64,000 nt of DNA from Oopsacas minuta (taxonomy: Eukaryota > Porifera > Hexactinellida > Lyssacinosida > Leucopsacidae), in the NCBI GenBank assembly GCA_024704765.1, contig JAKMXF010000111.1:698619-762618 (forward strand), in the 5' to 3' direction. How positions within the stretch are numbered: the stretch's first letter is position 1; each line of letters begins with the position of its first letter. The notes beneath the pieces were generated by a model, which was not told the origin of the DNA, searched no databases, and saw only the letters and a program-made list of their open reading frames with translations. The position numbers and the translations under genes were made by a program. This document shows positions 52,288-62,331 of the stretch, in pieces.

Positions 52288-53388
52288 ATACGTAATTATA
52301 TACAATCAATCATAAGCCATTTATTATTGTGTTGAGCTAACTTTCTATGCGATGTGTCTGATCGTGTCTTAGAAATTATCATTTTTATACGTTATGCGGT
52401 GCGTCTATACAGGCGCATAAATTTTACCTAATATATCTCTAAGTGTACGAAAATTGGCCAGACCTTCTATATCGTAATACAATATGTATAGTGAAAAGAA
52501 CTAGAATGCTGATTAAGGCGTATGGCCCTGAGCTGGGGTTATCCAGGAATTCTGGGCCGGCACTCTACTGGAATGGCACATTTTCCGGCCGTAACATATT
52601 GATCCTGTACTAATTTGAATCTCACGTTCGGCACTCTGTGTCCTTCTTGGCTGCTGAATTCGCACTTTTAGGTACCCGCCAATCACCTAGAAACTCTGGC
52701 CCTGAGAACCTAGACGAAACCCTGGTTTACACATACACTGATGAATCAGATGTATTATAAATTACAGATTTATTCAAAATACGTAAATTCATATACGAAC
52801 AACAAAACCAGGTGTATATATTTACAATATTCAAATATGAATAATGATTAGTTATTTGTCAAATGTAGTTGAGTTATATTTGTAATTATATAACGGTAAA
52901 TAGCTTGTTTCTTTGCCTTGCAACTATTAACACACAGAATAATAGTTACAACTAAGTACGCTAATGTGAATACACAAGTACCGAGCACAACATCATAATT
53001 ACAAAACTACTCCATCCTATTTGCAATAAACTAGCTACAATACTCAAAGTTATTAATATTACTGCTGTCCCGATTGACAAACTATAATCCAATTTGGAGA
53101 TAACAAATGCAACTGAGTGTTCCATATTATGTATTTTCACAAATTACCTCTTATATACCTGAGCTGTGCTTACTGATATATTGCTCCAGGAATTTTAGAC
53201 GAGTTTAACAACCCAACCTACACACTAAAATTACTTGTAATCTATTTATAAGAAATTATATGTAAGAAAATAAGTAATTTTAAATTTGTACACGTAAATA
53301 TAATTATTTCTTATTCTTAGAAGATTACAGAAACTGATAACCTCGTTTTCGTTATTATCATGATTTAGCTGAATTGTAGAGTGATCTT
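52288..53388. other. 1.1-kb stretch without a recognised gene
   Basis: No coding frame of note on either strand. A GC-richer island at about 52500-52740 (CCGGCACTCTACTGG, CTTTTAGGTACCCGCC) stands out from AT-rich surroundings and may be part of an older inserted element or an exon in a gene I cannot read. The rest is AT-rich with no repeat family member recognised. Confidence 0.4.
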
Positions 53389-54564
53389 ATGATGTCCCTA
53401 AATCCATTCAAATCTGACTTCATGAGTCGTCCTCAAGTCAAGCCAAGTCATTGCAAAAAGTACCTGGACATGGGTTCAGAAGATTACAGAATACCTACAT
53501 TCATCCTCAGCCATTCAGAAGGTGTTAAGAATGTAAAATTCTCTCCAGACGCCTCTCTACTTCTCTCCTGCTCAACAGATGGGAAGGTTTACCTATGGAA
53601 TGCTAGAGTAGGACAGCTCAATTATTGTCTCCTCACACACTTAGGAGCAGTCAGGAGCTGCGCATTCTCTCCTAAAGATGGTAGATTTGTAGCTTCGTGT
53701 GGAGATGACAGATGTATAAAACTGTGGGATGTGAAGAACTACTCAAAAGTTACTACTTTAAAAGGACACACTCAAGTGGTTTGGGATATAAACTTTTCTC
53801 CTGGAGGAACATTTATTGTATCATCATCTTCAGATAAAAGTGCTAAAGTCTGGGACACACGTGATTCCAAGTTTGTCATGTCCCTAGACGCACACACAGA
53901 ACCAGTCATCTACTCAAAGTTCTCTCCAGATGGTAGGTACATATGTACCTGTTCATGGGACAAGACCCTTAGGATATGGGACCTACAGACTCGGAAAACT
54001 CTCCACGTGCTCAAGGGTCATGATGACTGGATATCGCATTGCTCATTTTCTCCAAAAGGCAATGTGCTAGCTTCTAGTTCTCACGACTGTACGGTCCGTC
54101 TATGGAATTGTAAGGACGGGACTGAAATAGCTTTGTTACAGGATCATACTTCTGACGTCAACATGTGTCTATTCTCTCCTAACGGACAGCTGTTAGCATC
54201 AGCCTCCAGTGACAAAACAGTGCGTATATTCGAAATACAGGGGACAAGAACCGCAAAATCTACACTTGATGACAAGCACACACAGAGTCACGAGCTGAGA
54301 GGTCATCAAGAGTCTGTATCAGCTATTTCATTCTCTCAAGACGGAAACTTTCTCGTGTCTGCAAGTGACGATGGTACACTTAGAGTGTATGATGCTCATC
54401 AGATGCAATTATTCGAGATCTTAGGAGGACATAGTGACAGAGTGGTTGCATGTGACATCAGTCCACAGGGCCATCTAATCGCCTCAGCTTCTAAAGACGG
54501 TAATGTCCTGTTATGGGATATCTCCAGAGCTCAACACACATCCAGAACATGTAGTATATCCTAA
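53389..54564 (+). CDS. Eight-repeat WD40 protein
   Basis: The 391-residue intronless ORF has eight regular WD40 repeats from about residue 45 to 385. Each has the pattern of GH, SPDG-like turn, and WD or similar, for example HTQVVWDINFSPGGTFIVSS and HDDWISHCSFSPKGNVLASS. The N-terminal 40 residues have no repeat. No other domain is present. WDR38-like or POC1-like proteins are candidates by repeat style, but WD40 repeats are too uniform to decide by eye. Neighbouring SPATA4 is a sperm/cilium gene, which gives weak context only. Confidence 0.85.
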   Translation: MMSLNPFKSDFMSRPQVKPSHCKKYLDMGSEDYRIPTFILSHSEGVKNVKFSPDASLLLSCSTDGKVYLWNARVGQLNYCLLTHLGAVRSCAFSPKDGRFVASCGDDRCIKLWDVKNYSKVTTLKGHTQVVWDINFSPGGTFIVSSSSDKSAKVWDTRDSKFVMSLDAHTEPVIYSKFSPDGRYICTCSWDKTLRIWDLQTRKTLHVLKGHDDWISHCSFSPKGNVLASSSHDCTVRLWNCKDGTEIALLQDHTSDVNMCLFSPNGQLLASASSDKTVRIFEIQGTRTAKSTLDDKHTQSHELRGHQESVSAISFSQDGNFLVSASDDGTLRVYDAHQMQLFEILGGHSDRVVACDISPQGHLIASASKDGNVLLWDISRAQHTSRTCSIS

Positions 54565-54718
54565 CCAGCAAATCTATTACGCTAGATACAGCTCCACATA
54601 ACTCACTTACTTTATCTATTTTATATTTTATAATATTAAAATCATTTTATGACATTATTTACTGTAAAGTTATGTTTTCTATTCTTATCTCCTGTAAAAT
54701 TCATCCTGATATAGCTCA

Positions 54719-55471
54719 ATGAACCAATCCCTCGTATCTCAAAGTATCCCCTCATGTTCCGGTCTCCCCAGAGAAGTGCTCCGCTGGATGCATGCATTAG
54801 ATCTCAGCTCTTCTATAAAGAATCCTCGTAGAGACTTCTCTAACGGTTACCTTGTAGCAGAGATATTCTCCTGGTATTATCCTAATGAGATTGTACTACA
54901 CTCGTACAATAATGGAACTTCTCTACAGAGTAAGCTTGGTAACTGGTCTCAGCTGGAAAGATTCTTCCTCAAGAAGAAGATAGCTGTTCCCAAAGAACTA
55001 ATTGAAGGTACTGTCCACTCAAAACCTGGTGCAGCTAATGCACTGATTATTTGTGTATACAGTCTACTGACTAACCGTAGACTTAAGTATCTCCCTCCAT
55101 CCTCCCTCGCTTCTGACCTAACCGATAGGAAATATCAGAACTTATTACCAGCTTACGCTAGAAACACAGCTAGTCAAGCTGTTAAGACAAACCTTACAAG
55201 TACTGAGCTTACAATATCACCTGATCATCTGCACATACAGAATAAAGCTGAGACTATACTAGCTACTCATGCAGAGACAAGAAGACAACAGAAACAAGAA
55301 GACCCTATCAGATATGGTGTAGCTACTACTAGCGCTTCTAAGAGTAGAGTACCGCCTCTCCTACCTCCTACTTCTGATAAGAAGAATAAGACTGTAACAC
55401 AAATTGACATAGAAGGAGAAGTAATGGTGAAGCAGTTAGAGGTGATATCACATCAAGACGAGGATCATTAA
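54719..55471 (+). CDS. SPATA4: Spermatogenesis-associated protein 4 (CH-like domain)
   Basis: SPATA4 belongs to the CH_2/SPEF1-type calponin-homology family associated with axonemes and sperm. The 250-residue intronless ORF has the domain at about residues 18-120: LPREVLRWMHALDLSSSIKN, RRDFSNGYLVAEIFSWYYP, LHSYNNGTSLQSKLGNWSQL, FFLKKKIAVPKELIEGTVHS and VYSLLTNRRLKYL, which match SPATA4 step by step. The C terminus is polar and divergent. Confidence 0.9.
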   Translation: MNQSLVSQSIPSCSGLPREVLRWMHALDLSSSIKNPRRDFSNGYLVAEIFSWYYPNEIVLHSYNNGTSLQSKLGNWSQLERFFLKKKIAVPKELIEGTVHSKPGAANALIICVYSLLTNRRLKYLPPSSLASDLTDRKYQNLLPAYARNTASQAVKTNLTSTELTISPDHLHIQNKAETILATHAETRRQQKQEDPIRYGVATTSASKSRVPPLLPPTSDKKNKTVTQIDIEGEVMVKQLEVISHQDEDH

Positions 55472-56166
55472 CATGATAGTACATATAATTACGTATTTGA
55501 TAATTATCGCATACTACACATCACTTAATATATTGAAATTGCTAATTCTATGCAGTTTTAATAATAACGTCAAAAGACACATGGACTTACTCTCCACATA
55601 ATTTGCAACGATACATTAGATGCGTTCCTATAAATAAGTAATTTGCAATTACTAACTAACTTGAAAACATTAAACTATATGCATAATGCATAGACTTAGC
55701 TAGCTACATGTAAAAGGTCTGAAAATGTGATAAATCATATAAATAGAGATTTGAAAATATCAAATTTGGAATAGTCATACTCGCTTACCCCCAACTGGCC
55801 GCTGAAACGATTTCGGATTTCAGGTTTCTCATCTGTAAAAGTATTGTTGTCTTTATGAATTTTTAGTAAACAAATAGTTTTGAAATAACAGTAGAGACTT
55901 TCTCTTAACGCTCTTAACGGCTACAATGAGGTAACAAAGTCTTGGATCCGAATTTCGCATTTTTCTCATAAGTAATTTATTGTTGTTTTTATGAATCTAA
56001 AGTAAACAAACAAACAGTAGAAATAATAATTATTAATTATATTTTGCTATTTTATATTCGAGGCATGAAGTACCGAGTTCCATAAGAACGCAAAGTGTTC
56101 GAAAGCCGAATCGCCTCATATACTATAACCCTCCTATTATAATACGATATATAGAGAGTATATAGA
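55472..56166. repeat. Gap upstream of SKP1 with an imperfect direct repeat
   Basis: Two related segments of about 70 bp lie at 55815-55885 and 55948-56015, sharing an ATTGTTGT-TTTATGAAT core and AGTAAACAAA. No coding capacity is seen. It may be an old element. The SKP1 promoter should be in the last 100 bp. Confidence 0.45.
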
Positions 56167-56673
56167 ATGACTGAAGCAACCCTAACAAGCGGTCAGATCA
56201 AGTTAGAAAGTTCTGATGGAGAAACAGTGACAGTACCGCTAAATGTCATAAAACTATCAGCAACCATCAAGACAATGATAGAGGATCTAGGAATAGAGGA
56301 GGATAATGATGACGTAGTGCCTCTACCTAATGTAACTCATGTAATCTTGAATAAGGTAATATTCTGGTGTGACCATCATAAAGATGATATCCAGCCGTCA
56401 GAAGATGATGACAATAAGGAGAAGCGAGTGGATGATATTGATCCTTGGGACAAGGAATTTCTCAAAGTAGATCAAGGCACTCTATTCGAACTAATTCAGG
56501 CAGCTAACTATCTTGATATAAAGGGACTACTGGATGTAACATGTAAGACTGTAGCTAACATGATTCGTGGCAAAACTCCAGAAGAGATCAGAAAGACATT
56601 TAACATTAAGAACGACTTTACTCCAGAGGAAGAGGAACAGATAAGAAAGGAGAATGCTTGGTGCGAGGAATAG
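56167..56673 (+). CDS. SKP1: S-phase kinase-associated protein 1
   Basis: SKP1 links F-box proteins to CUL1 in SCF ubiquitin ligases. The 168-residue intronless ORF has the BTB-like fold ([44 protein letters not shown]), [40 protein letters not shown] and the F-box-binding C terminus [20 protein letters not shown] ending in WCEE. Human SKP1 is 163 residues. All contact regions look intact. Confidence 0.97.
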   Translation: MTEATLTSGQIKLESSDGETVTVPLNVIKLSATIKTMIEDLGIEEDNDDVVPLPNVTHVILNKVIFWCDHHKDDIQPSEDDDNKEKRVDDIDPWDKEFLKVDQGTLFELIQAANYLDIKGLLDVTCKTVANMIRGKTPEEIRKTFNIKNDFTPEEEEQIRKENAWCEE

Positions 56674-56977
56674 ATCCTTATATTTAATGTTATAAGTGTT
56701 CAAACAACTTGATTTAGTGTGTGCTTTAATATTTACTCATGAACTAATCTTTAAGGCTCAACTTTAAACAACACATATATTATACAATAGGTCACTATAT
56801 AACCAACCTGTAAAATTATAGAATCTAACGTTTAGTTTTCCCAGAATTAATATCGATTTTGTGGAATTGGTTTGGGTGGCACAGTCATTAAATTCTGAAT
56901 ATTTCATTAAGAATATAATTGGTAACTTGAATAAGTGCAAATTTCTAGTCTATTCCATTGTACAGTATACAAGATAT
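56674..56977. other. SKP1-DNAJB gap
   Basis: AT-rich 3' flank of SKP1; no gene or repeat seen before the heat-shock element array begins at 56978. Confidence 0.4.
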
Positions 56978-57132
56978 AGAAGATTCTAGAAGATTCTATA
57001 GAGAATTTCTAGAAGATTCTATATCTATAGTGAATACCTACAGCGCTATATATTATTAGCTAATGAACTATATTACTAAATCGGGAGGAGGATTTTCTAG
57101 AATTTTCTTCCTAACATTTTTTTGTATAAATA
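56978..57132 (+). promoter_or_regulatory. Heat-shock element array and TATA box of the DnaJ gene
   Basis: AGAAGATTCTAGAAGATTCT at 56978-56997 is four perfect alternating nGAAn/nTTCn units. A second cluster at 57006-57020 has three units (TTTCT-AGAAG-ATTCT), and a third at 57095-57107 reads TTCTAGAATTTTC. A TATA box, TATAAATA, follows at 57125-57132, 64 bp before the ATG. HSF binding and heat-inducible transcription are a strong inference. Confidence 0.85.
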
Positions 57133-57195
57133 AAATTGGAATAACGGAAAAGGGAAATTCAATTAACGAAATAATATATCTACATTAATCTTACA

Positions 57196-58161
57196 ATGGG
57201 AAAAGATTACTACAAGATTTTAGGCGTATCAAGATCAGCTACTCCAGCGGAAATAAAGAGTGCTTATAGGAAACTAGCAATCAAGTACCATCCTGACAAG
57301 AACCATGAACCTGGAGCTGAGGAAAAATTCAAGGAAATATCAGTGGCTTATCAAGCGCTAACTGGCCCGAAGGAACCGCCAGAGCCTGCATCTGGTGGTT
57401 TCTCTAGCTTTTCCTACCAGACAGGTGGAGCTTTCAAAGACCCTTTCGACTTATTCAAGGAGATGTTTAACGGAGGAGTTACCTCTGGATTCTCTGGATT
57501 CTCTGGGATGCAGGATATATCTGGCATGTCTGACATGTCTAGCTTCTTTAGCTCAGGACCAGGTGAAAATGGGAATAGCTTTACTGTATTCTCAAGTATG
57601 CGGAGTTCCAAGAGAGAGAAAGATCCTGATATAGTCCATGAGGTAGGAGTAACGCTAGATGACGTGTACAGAGGTGCTACTAAGAAGTTAAAGATTGGAC
57701 GGAATATACTTACCCCAAGCGGAGAGCGTCTATACTCAGAAGAGACAGTTGAGGTTCACGTAAAACCTGGATGGAAAGAGGGAACAAAAGTAACCTTCAA
57801 AGAGAAGGGCGAGCAGAGGTCTGGAAGAATACCAGCTGATGTAGTGTTTGTGATTAAAGACCGACCTCATGAACTATTCACCAGAGACGGTAGCAACATA
57901 AGATACAAACAAACATTATCTCTGAAACAAGCTCTCCTCCCTCCTATACACCTAAACATTCCTACACTAGATAATACTCAAATACCAGTTAAATTAGATC
58001 AGATCCTTAGTCCTCATTCGCAACATACACTTACAGGACAGGGCCTGCCTCTGGTCAAACAGCCTTACAGAAGAGGAGACCTGATCATAGACTTTGATAT
58101 ACAATTCCCTCAGCAATTACCACAAGCTTCTACTCCATTACTTAATAATGCTTTGCCATAA
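57196..58161 (+). CDS. DNAJB: DnaJ homologue subfamily B (Hsp40)
   Basis: Type II Hsp40 that delivers clients to Hsp70 and stimulates its ATPase. The 321-residue intronless ORF has a J domain (residues 1-67) with the HPD motif in [12 protein letters not shown] Gly/Phe-rich linker (about 70-135) follows. The two-part substrate-binding C-terminal domain includes [59 protein letters not shown] and [15 protein letters not shown]. No zinc-finger CxxCxGxG repeats are present, so it is not type A. It is close to DNAJB1/DNAJB4, which I cannot separate here. Confidence 0.94.
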   Translation: MGKDYYKILGVSRSATPAEIKSAYRKLAIKYHPDKNHEPGAEEKFKEISVAYQALTGPKEPPEPASGGFSSFSYQTGGAFKDPFDLFKEMFNGGVTSGFSGFSGMQDISGMSDMSSFFSSGPGENGNSFTVFSSMRSSKREKDPDIVHEVGVTLDDVYRGATKKLKIGRNILTPSGERLYSEETVEVHVKPGWKEGTKVTFKEKGEQRSGRIPADVVFVIKDRPHELFTRDGSNIRYKQTLSLKQALLPPIHLNIPTLDNTQIPVKLDQILSPHSQHTLTGQGLPLVKQPYRRGDLIIDFDIQFPQQLPQASTPLLNNALP

Positions 58162-58393
58162 TTATCAATTCATTTTATTATAAGTTGTTATTAATAATTA
58201 TATTCCAATCCTTAAACTTACCAATCATTGTAATGGGGTATTACACCACTGAATATTACCTGCTGATAGGAGAAATGGGGCCATGTCTGTCTTGATAGTG
58301 TTAATTAAGAGTTATCATAGTACACTTAAGTACTTTCTCAAACTGTTATAATAAATACAATCACAGTCTATACTAGTATATTTACCTGATAGA

Positions 58394-58582
58394 ATGTATA
58401 AGAACTTCTACAAACTCGCCAGAGCTGGATACAAGATCAGACTTAAACCAGGTCAGCGTCCCACAGAATGGCGAAAGCGCTGTGTCGTCACTGGAAGAGC
58501 ACGGTCTGTTTATCAACAACCGAGGCTATCTAGAATAGTATGGAAAGACTGGATTGGGAGAGGTTGGACTGATCTTAAATAA
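58394..58582 (+). CDS. MRPS14: Short mitochondrial uS14-like ribosomal protein
   Basis: This 62-residue ORF has RKRCVVTGRARSVYQQPRLS followed by RIVWKDW, which matches the conserved C-terminal segment of mitochondrial uS14m (CVVTGRSRGV and RLSRIVF). The zinc-binding cysteines of bacterial S14 are mostly absent, as in mitochondrial forms. Family members are usually about 100-130 residues, so an upstream exon may be missing, or this is a reduced form. It starts 232 bp after the DNAJB stop. Confidence 0.6.
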   Translation: MYKNFYKLARAGYKIRLKPGQRPTEWRKRCVVTGRARSVYQQPRLSRIVWKDWIGRGWTDLK

Positions 58583-58772
58583 TTCCTTAAATACAATAAT
58601 ATAGCTATTATTTACAATATCGTTTCGATTATGGAAATATTATTGTGCTATTATTTAGACTGCGGATAGATACGAAACGATCATCGATTATATTAGTTTA
58701 ATTATCAACACTATAAGGCTGTTAGTATAAGTTTGATATAACGTAAACAAATCACAGATATATTAATATAAT

Positions 58773-61700
58773 CTATATGACTCTCTGAAACAAACTCTTG
58801 AGTAGTCTAGCTTCATAAGCTACAGTATTCTTCCCAGCATGTAGCGGCCTCCTATCTAGCGGTTGCTCTATAACAGCAGGAATACTCTTGCCGTAAATCT
58901 CACAGCAATCAAAGAACTGTAGAACCTCTTGTATAGTTGTATCCTTCAGTATAATCATGTGTTTGGCTAGATTCTCAGTTAGAGATAGAAAGCATCTCTT
59001 CGTATAGAACCATGTATCAGTGCCCAGTTTCTTATTATAAGGCTCTAAGCTCTTCATAACCCGTGATATTCCAAACTCATAGTTACCCTTCGAGCAGTAT
59101 AGCGTACCAATAACAAGATTAACAATACATAAATGGTATATCTTCTGATCAGGATCTTGATAAGATAATTCTTCTTCTTCTTTCTCAATTTTCCTCATCA
59201 ATTCCTCTGCTTCTTCATTTTGATTAGTCATTATATAGCTAACACAGAGATTCGCTAATACTATAGCACTCACACTCAGAATATTGCTGTAATGCTTCTT
59301 TACGATTTGTTGATAGAATCCTATTGATTCCTTAAACTTAGTCTCCTGCATGAACAGTACGTGAGCTGTGTTTAACTTCCATACATCGTTATCATGACAG
59401 AACTCAACTGACTTCTTGAAGATTTTCTCTACCTAATAAACAATACAGTCAACTTCCGTTATATCTAAAGTCTGAAATTGTACAAATATGGTCCCAAACC
59501 GTCAAAGTAACTTAAAATATTTTATCGGTTATATCGAACTCAGCTCCGCTTATATCAAAGTAATTATTGCGGTCACTTAACCATCAATATAACGGGAGAA
59601 CAAAGATCCCCATCAACAGGCCACTGATCTCTATCACCAGCGCATCAAACAGCTGGATACTCCCACGAAACTCCTGCAGCCATTCTTCTCGTGTTTGACA
59701 CTATACAAACTACGAACTCATATCGCTGAGTTCGGAGAAGTGAAAGAATGCGTGGAATATTCTCTGAAGAATGAACCTATCCTAGCTGTTGGGAAGAGAG
59801 GGTCTGCTAACGACGAACTAGATGCTGGAGGTCTAGCTTTAGATGAGCCAAATCAGTTGATATACATAGCTGATTGTTACAACTGTCGTATCCAAGTTGT
59901 ATCATTCGTCGAAGGAAAGTTCTGAAAAGATTTGGACAAAGCATACTCAAGGAACCTTGTGTGATAGCTGTGACAGAAAATAACGTCTTCATTACGGACA
60001 TAGATCTCCACGCTTTGTTGCTGTTCAACAAGGATTACAAGCTAGTGAAGAGGACTGGTAATGAAGGAGCAGGAGATGGAGAGCTAAACAAACCACGTGG
60101 ACTATGTGTTGACTACAATGGAGACTTGGATGTTGCTGATTGTATCAATCACAAAGTTTCTATTTCGGCGTTGCTCGTGGGAAGATTGTGTGGTGCATTA
60201 TCCCATACTTTTGTTTGGATGAAGCAGGGAATATTCTCATTACTGATTTTATCCGTAGCAATATCAAGATACTATCTCCCCAGGAGAACTAAAACACACC
60301 ATAGGGAGGGAAGGACATGGAAGAGGAGACTGTTTTTATCCACACGGTATAAATATTTCTGCATTAGGAACTATATATGTTATATCTATTGATGATAATT
60401 TTTGTATCCAATCTTTCTAATTTGGTATTATTAAATATATAAATATCCTATAGTATAATTATTAATTAATCTACTGACCCTATGCTGTTAATTATATAAC
60501 TCACTTGTTGGTAGTTGTCCATATCCCAGTATATCTTAGCCTGTGCCATCAGTACTGGAATATAGTGGTCTAGTGTCTGGTCGAACTCGTCCACATATTT
60601 CTTGAGCAGCTCGTCTCCTTGTTGCTGTTGCCGGGCGTCTTGTACAGACTTGGTTATCTTTCTGAGTTGATCAGTCAGTCGGTTTTGTAGATCTTCAAAC
60701 TTCTGAAATGCCTCATAGGGAACAGTAGGAGCCATCAAACTAGCATCTAATAACACATAAGGAATAATTAGACAAATAAGTCATACAACTGTATGTATTC
60801 TAACCTAGAAAGTCGTAGAGATTCTGTGAGAGGTATTTATAGGTGAGGTGAGCATTCTCCGCCAGCACATCAGCTGCTAGATCGTAGTACTGATACTTAC
60901 AGTAGAGTAGAAGTAGGTTAGAGAAGGTTTCAGGTGGACAAGGATTCTGTTGTAGCAAGAACTGTAGCTTCTCAAATCCTTCTGTAGGATTAGTCCCCAT
61001 ATTGATTAGTGCTTGGTTGTGTAAAGTGATCGGGTCTAACTCCTCCTCTGTACGGGGAGGCATATCATTCAGAGCATCTTGTGCAGACTCAAAGTTCTTC
61101 ATTTGGTACTCAACAGCTGCTCGTAGGTTGAATGCCTGTACAAGTCCAGTCTCGTGTAGGATCTAGGAAGCAAGTTAATTAAATAATATATCATTATACA
61201 GAGAAACCTCAATAGTCGGAGCCTCTGGAAACGGAGTGTAAATACATAGAGAGAATTCATAGTCCCATTTTAATGAATCTCCACAAACCGGGTAGTATTT
61301 TCTGCATTCCTGGCACCTCGTTTGTGGAGGTTACCCTGTATTTAGAATATATTAGAAAATAAATGCAATCAGAGACAATAGAAAGAGATCCAGAGCTAGA
61401 GAGATTTGAGATAGAATTAGAGTTTGTACAGTGTCTCAGTAATCCTCATTATCTCAACTTTCTAGCACAACACGGATATTTCAGAGATACAGCTTTCATA
61501 AACTATCTTAAATATCTTCAATACTGGGCTCAACCTCAGTATATTATGTTTCTCAGATACCCACAGGCTCTCAAATTCCTAGAGCTACTTCAAGAGGAAG
61601 AGTTCAGAAAAGAGCTAGCTAGCTCAGAGAAGACTAAATACATCGACAGACAATTGTTAATGAGTTGGAATCATTACACTAAAAAGCAGAAAGAAGCTTC

Positions 61701-62084
61701 TGATAAGATTGCTCAATTAGCTGCTGACCTCGAACAATCTCAGAATTGAATATTTGTATATTTACCACATAAAAGAACTTTTTGTGTAGATTATTAAAAT
61801 AAACACATTCTAAATCATAGTCGTTACATATCCTACCTGTGTATTTCCAACACTCTTTGTTTCAAGACCTTCACTCTTTATCCCCACCCCTAGCTCAGGA
61901 TGTTCCCTTATTTCTTTCTCTAATATCTCATTGATGTACTTTATAGACATGGGAGTGTTCTTGAGTCTGTAGTGACACAGAGCTGTGTTGTAGAATAGAT
62001 TAGGTCTGAAACCTATTATCTGAAAAGCTTGATTGAATTTCTGTAAAGCTTCTTCATACCGTCCTTCTTTGCATAAGATGCAGC
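58773..62084 (-). CDS. TTC30: Tetratricopeptide repeat protein 30 (IFT70), N-terminal part outside window
   Basis: IFT70 is a TPR subunit of intraflagellar transport complex B. Reading right to left there are four exons: 61837-62084, 60805-61162, 60505-60746 and 58773-59432, phase-consistent, about 502 residues. Sequence matches run throughout: GCILCKEGRYEEALQKFNQA, EHPELGVGIKSEG, DPITLHNQALINMGTNPTEG, VLAENAHLTYKYL, IPVLMAQAKIYWDMDNYQQ, IVLANLCVSYIMTNQNEEAE and SLEPYNKKLGTDTWFYTKRC. The first about 160 residues must lie beyond 64000. Its introns hold an NHL pseudogene, MED31 and a BTB-like gene. Mammalian TTC30 genes are intronless; this one is not. Confidence 0.93.
59446..59598. repeat. TATCGAA-family inverted-repeat element
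   Basis: The left end is CAGTCAACTTCCGTTATATC, the family consensus start. The core has TGAAATTGTACAAATATGGT, and the right end (CAATATAACGGGAG) is partly preserved. It lies in TTC30 intron 59433-60504, directly before the NHL pseudogene. Confidence 0.65.
59600..60421 (+). pseudogene. NHL-repeat pseudogene in a TTC30 intron
   Basis: A 5'-truncated relative of the gene at 14434-15665. It begins in the middle of the coiled coil (ATDLYHQRIKQLDTPTKLLQ) and continues through LALDEPNQLIYIADCYNCRI. A frameshift follows near 59910, the reading resumes in another frame (VIAVTENNVFITDI), and an internal segment is deleted near 60170. The final part (CLDEAGN-like, ILITD) is again shifted. Blocks of DNA are over 90 percent like the other copy, for example around 59640-59720. 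The copy lacks introns and is antisense to TTC30. Confidence 0.85.
61202..61338. repeat. CCTCCAC-family inverted-repeat element
   Basis: It begins GAGAAACCTCAATAGTCGGA and ends TTTGTGGAGGTTACCCTG; the internal ATCTCCACAAACCGGGTAGT matches the element at 153-347. It lies 25 bp before the MED31 ATG, in a TTC30 intron. Confidence 0.6.
61363..61749 (+). CDS. MED31: Mediator subunit 31 (SOH1), nested in a TTC30 intron
   Basis: MED31 is a small middle-module subunit of the Mediator transcription coactivator. The 128-residue intronless ORF has the near-invariant core RFEIELEFVQCLSNPHYLNF, LAQHGYFRDTAFINYLKYLQ, YWAQPQYIMFLRYPQAL and LLQEEEFRKEL, and a polar C terminus. Human MED31 is 131 residues. 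It is antisense to its host, 88 bp from TTC30 exon 61837-62084. Confidence 0.97.
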   Translation: MQSETIERDPELERFEIELEFVQCLSNPHYLNFLAQHGYFRDTAFINYLKYLQYWAQPQYIMFLRYPQALKFLELLQEEEFRKELASSEKTKYIDRQLLMSWNHYTKKQKEASDKIAQLAADLEQSQN

Positions 62085-62331
62085 CTATAATTATGACATA
62101 AAGTATCTGGTATTACTTATATATTCATTTATGAAAAAATTACACTATTTATACGCATAAATGCACTTAACACATAAGGGAAAATTTCGTTTGATAAAAG
62201 AATTATTCAGGAATACAACTATAATAAATTCAAAGATCAGCTGTAGAGCTAAATCAATCAATTAAAAGTCAAATTAAATTACAAGAAACAAACAAATTAC
62301 AGTTCTTAATTCAGAGAGTACAAATACTATT

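Noticed and set aside
52500..52740. GC-richer island considered as a coding exon or RNA gene
   Set aside because: No frame on either strand gives a recognisable protein and no clear folding RNA pattern was evident by eye.
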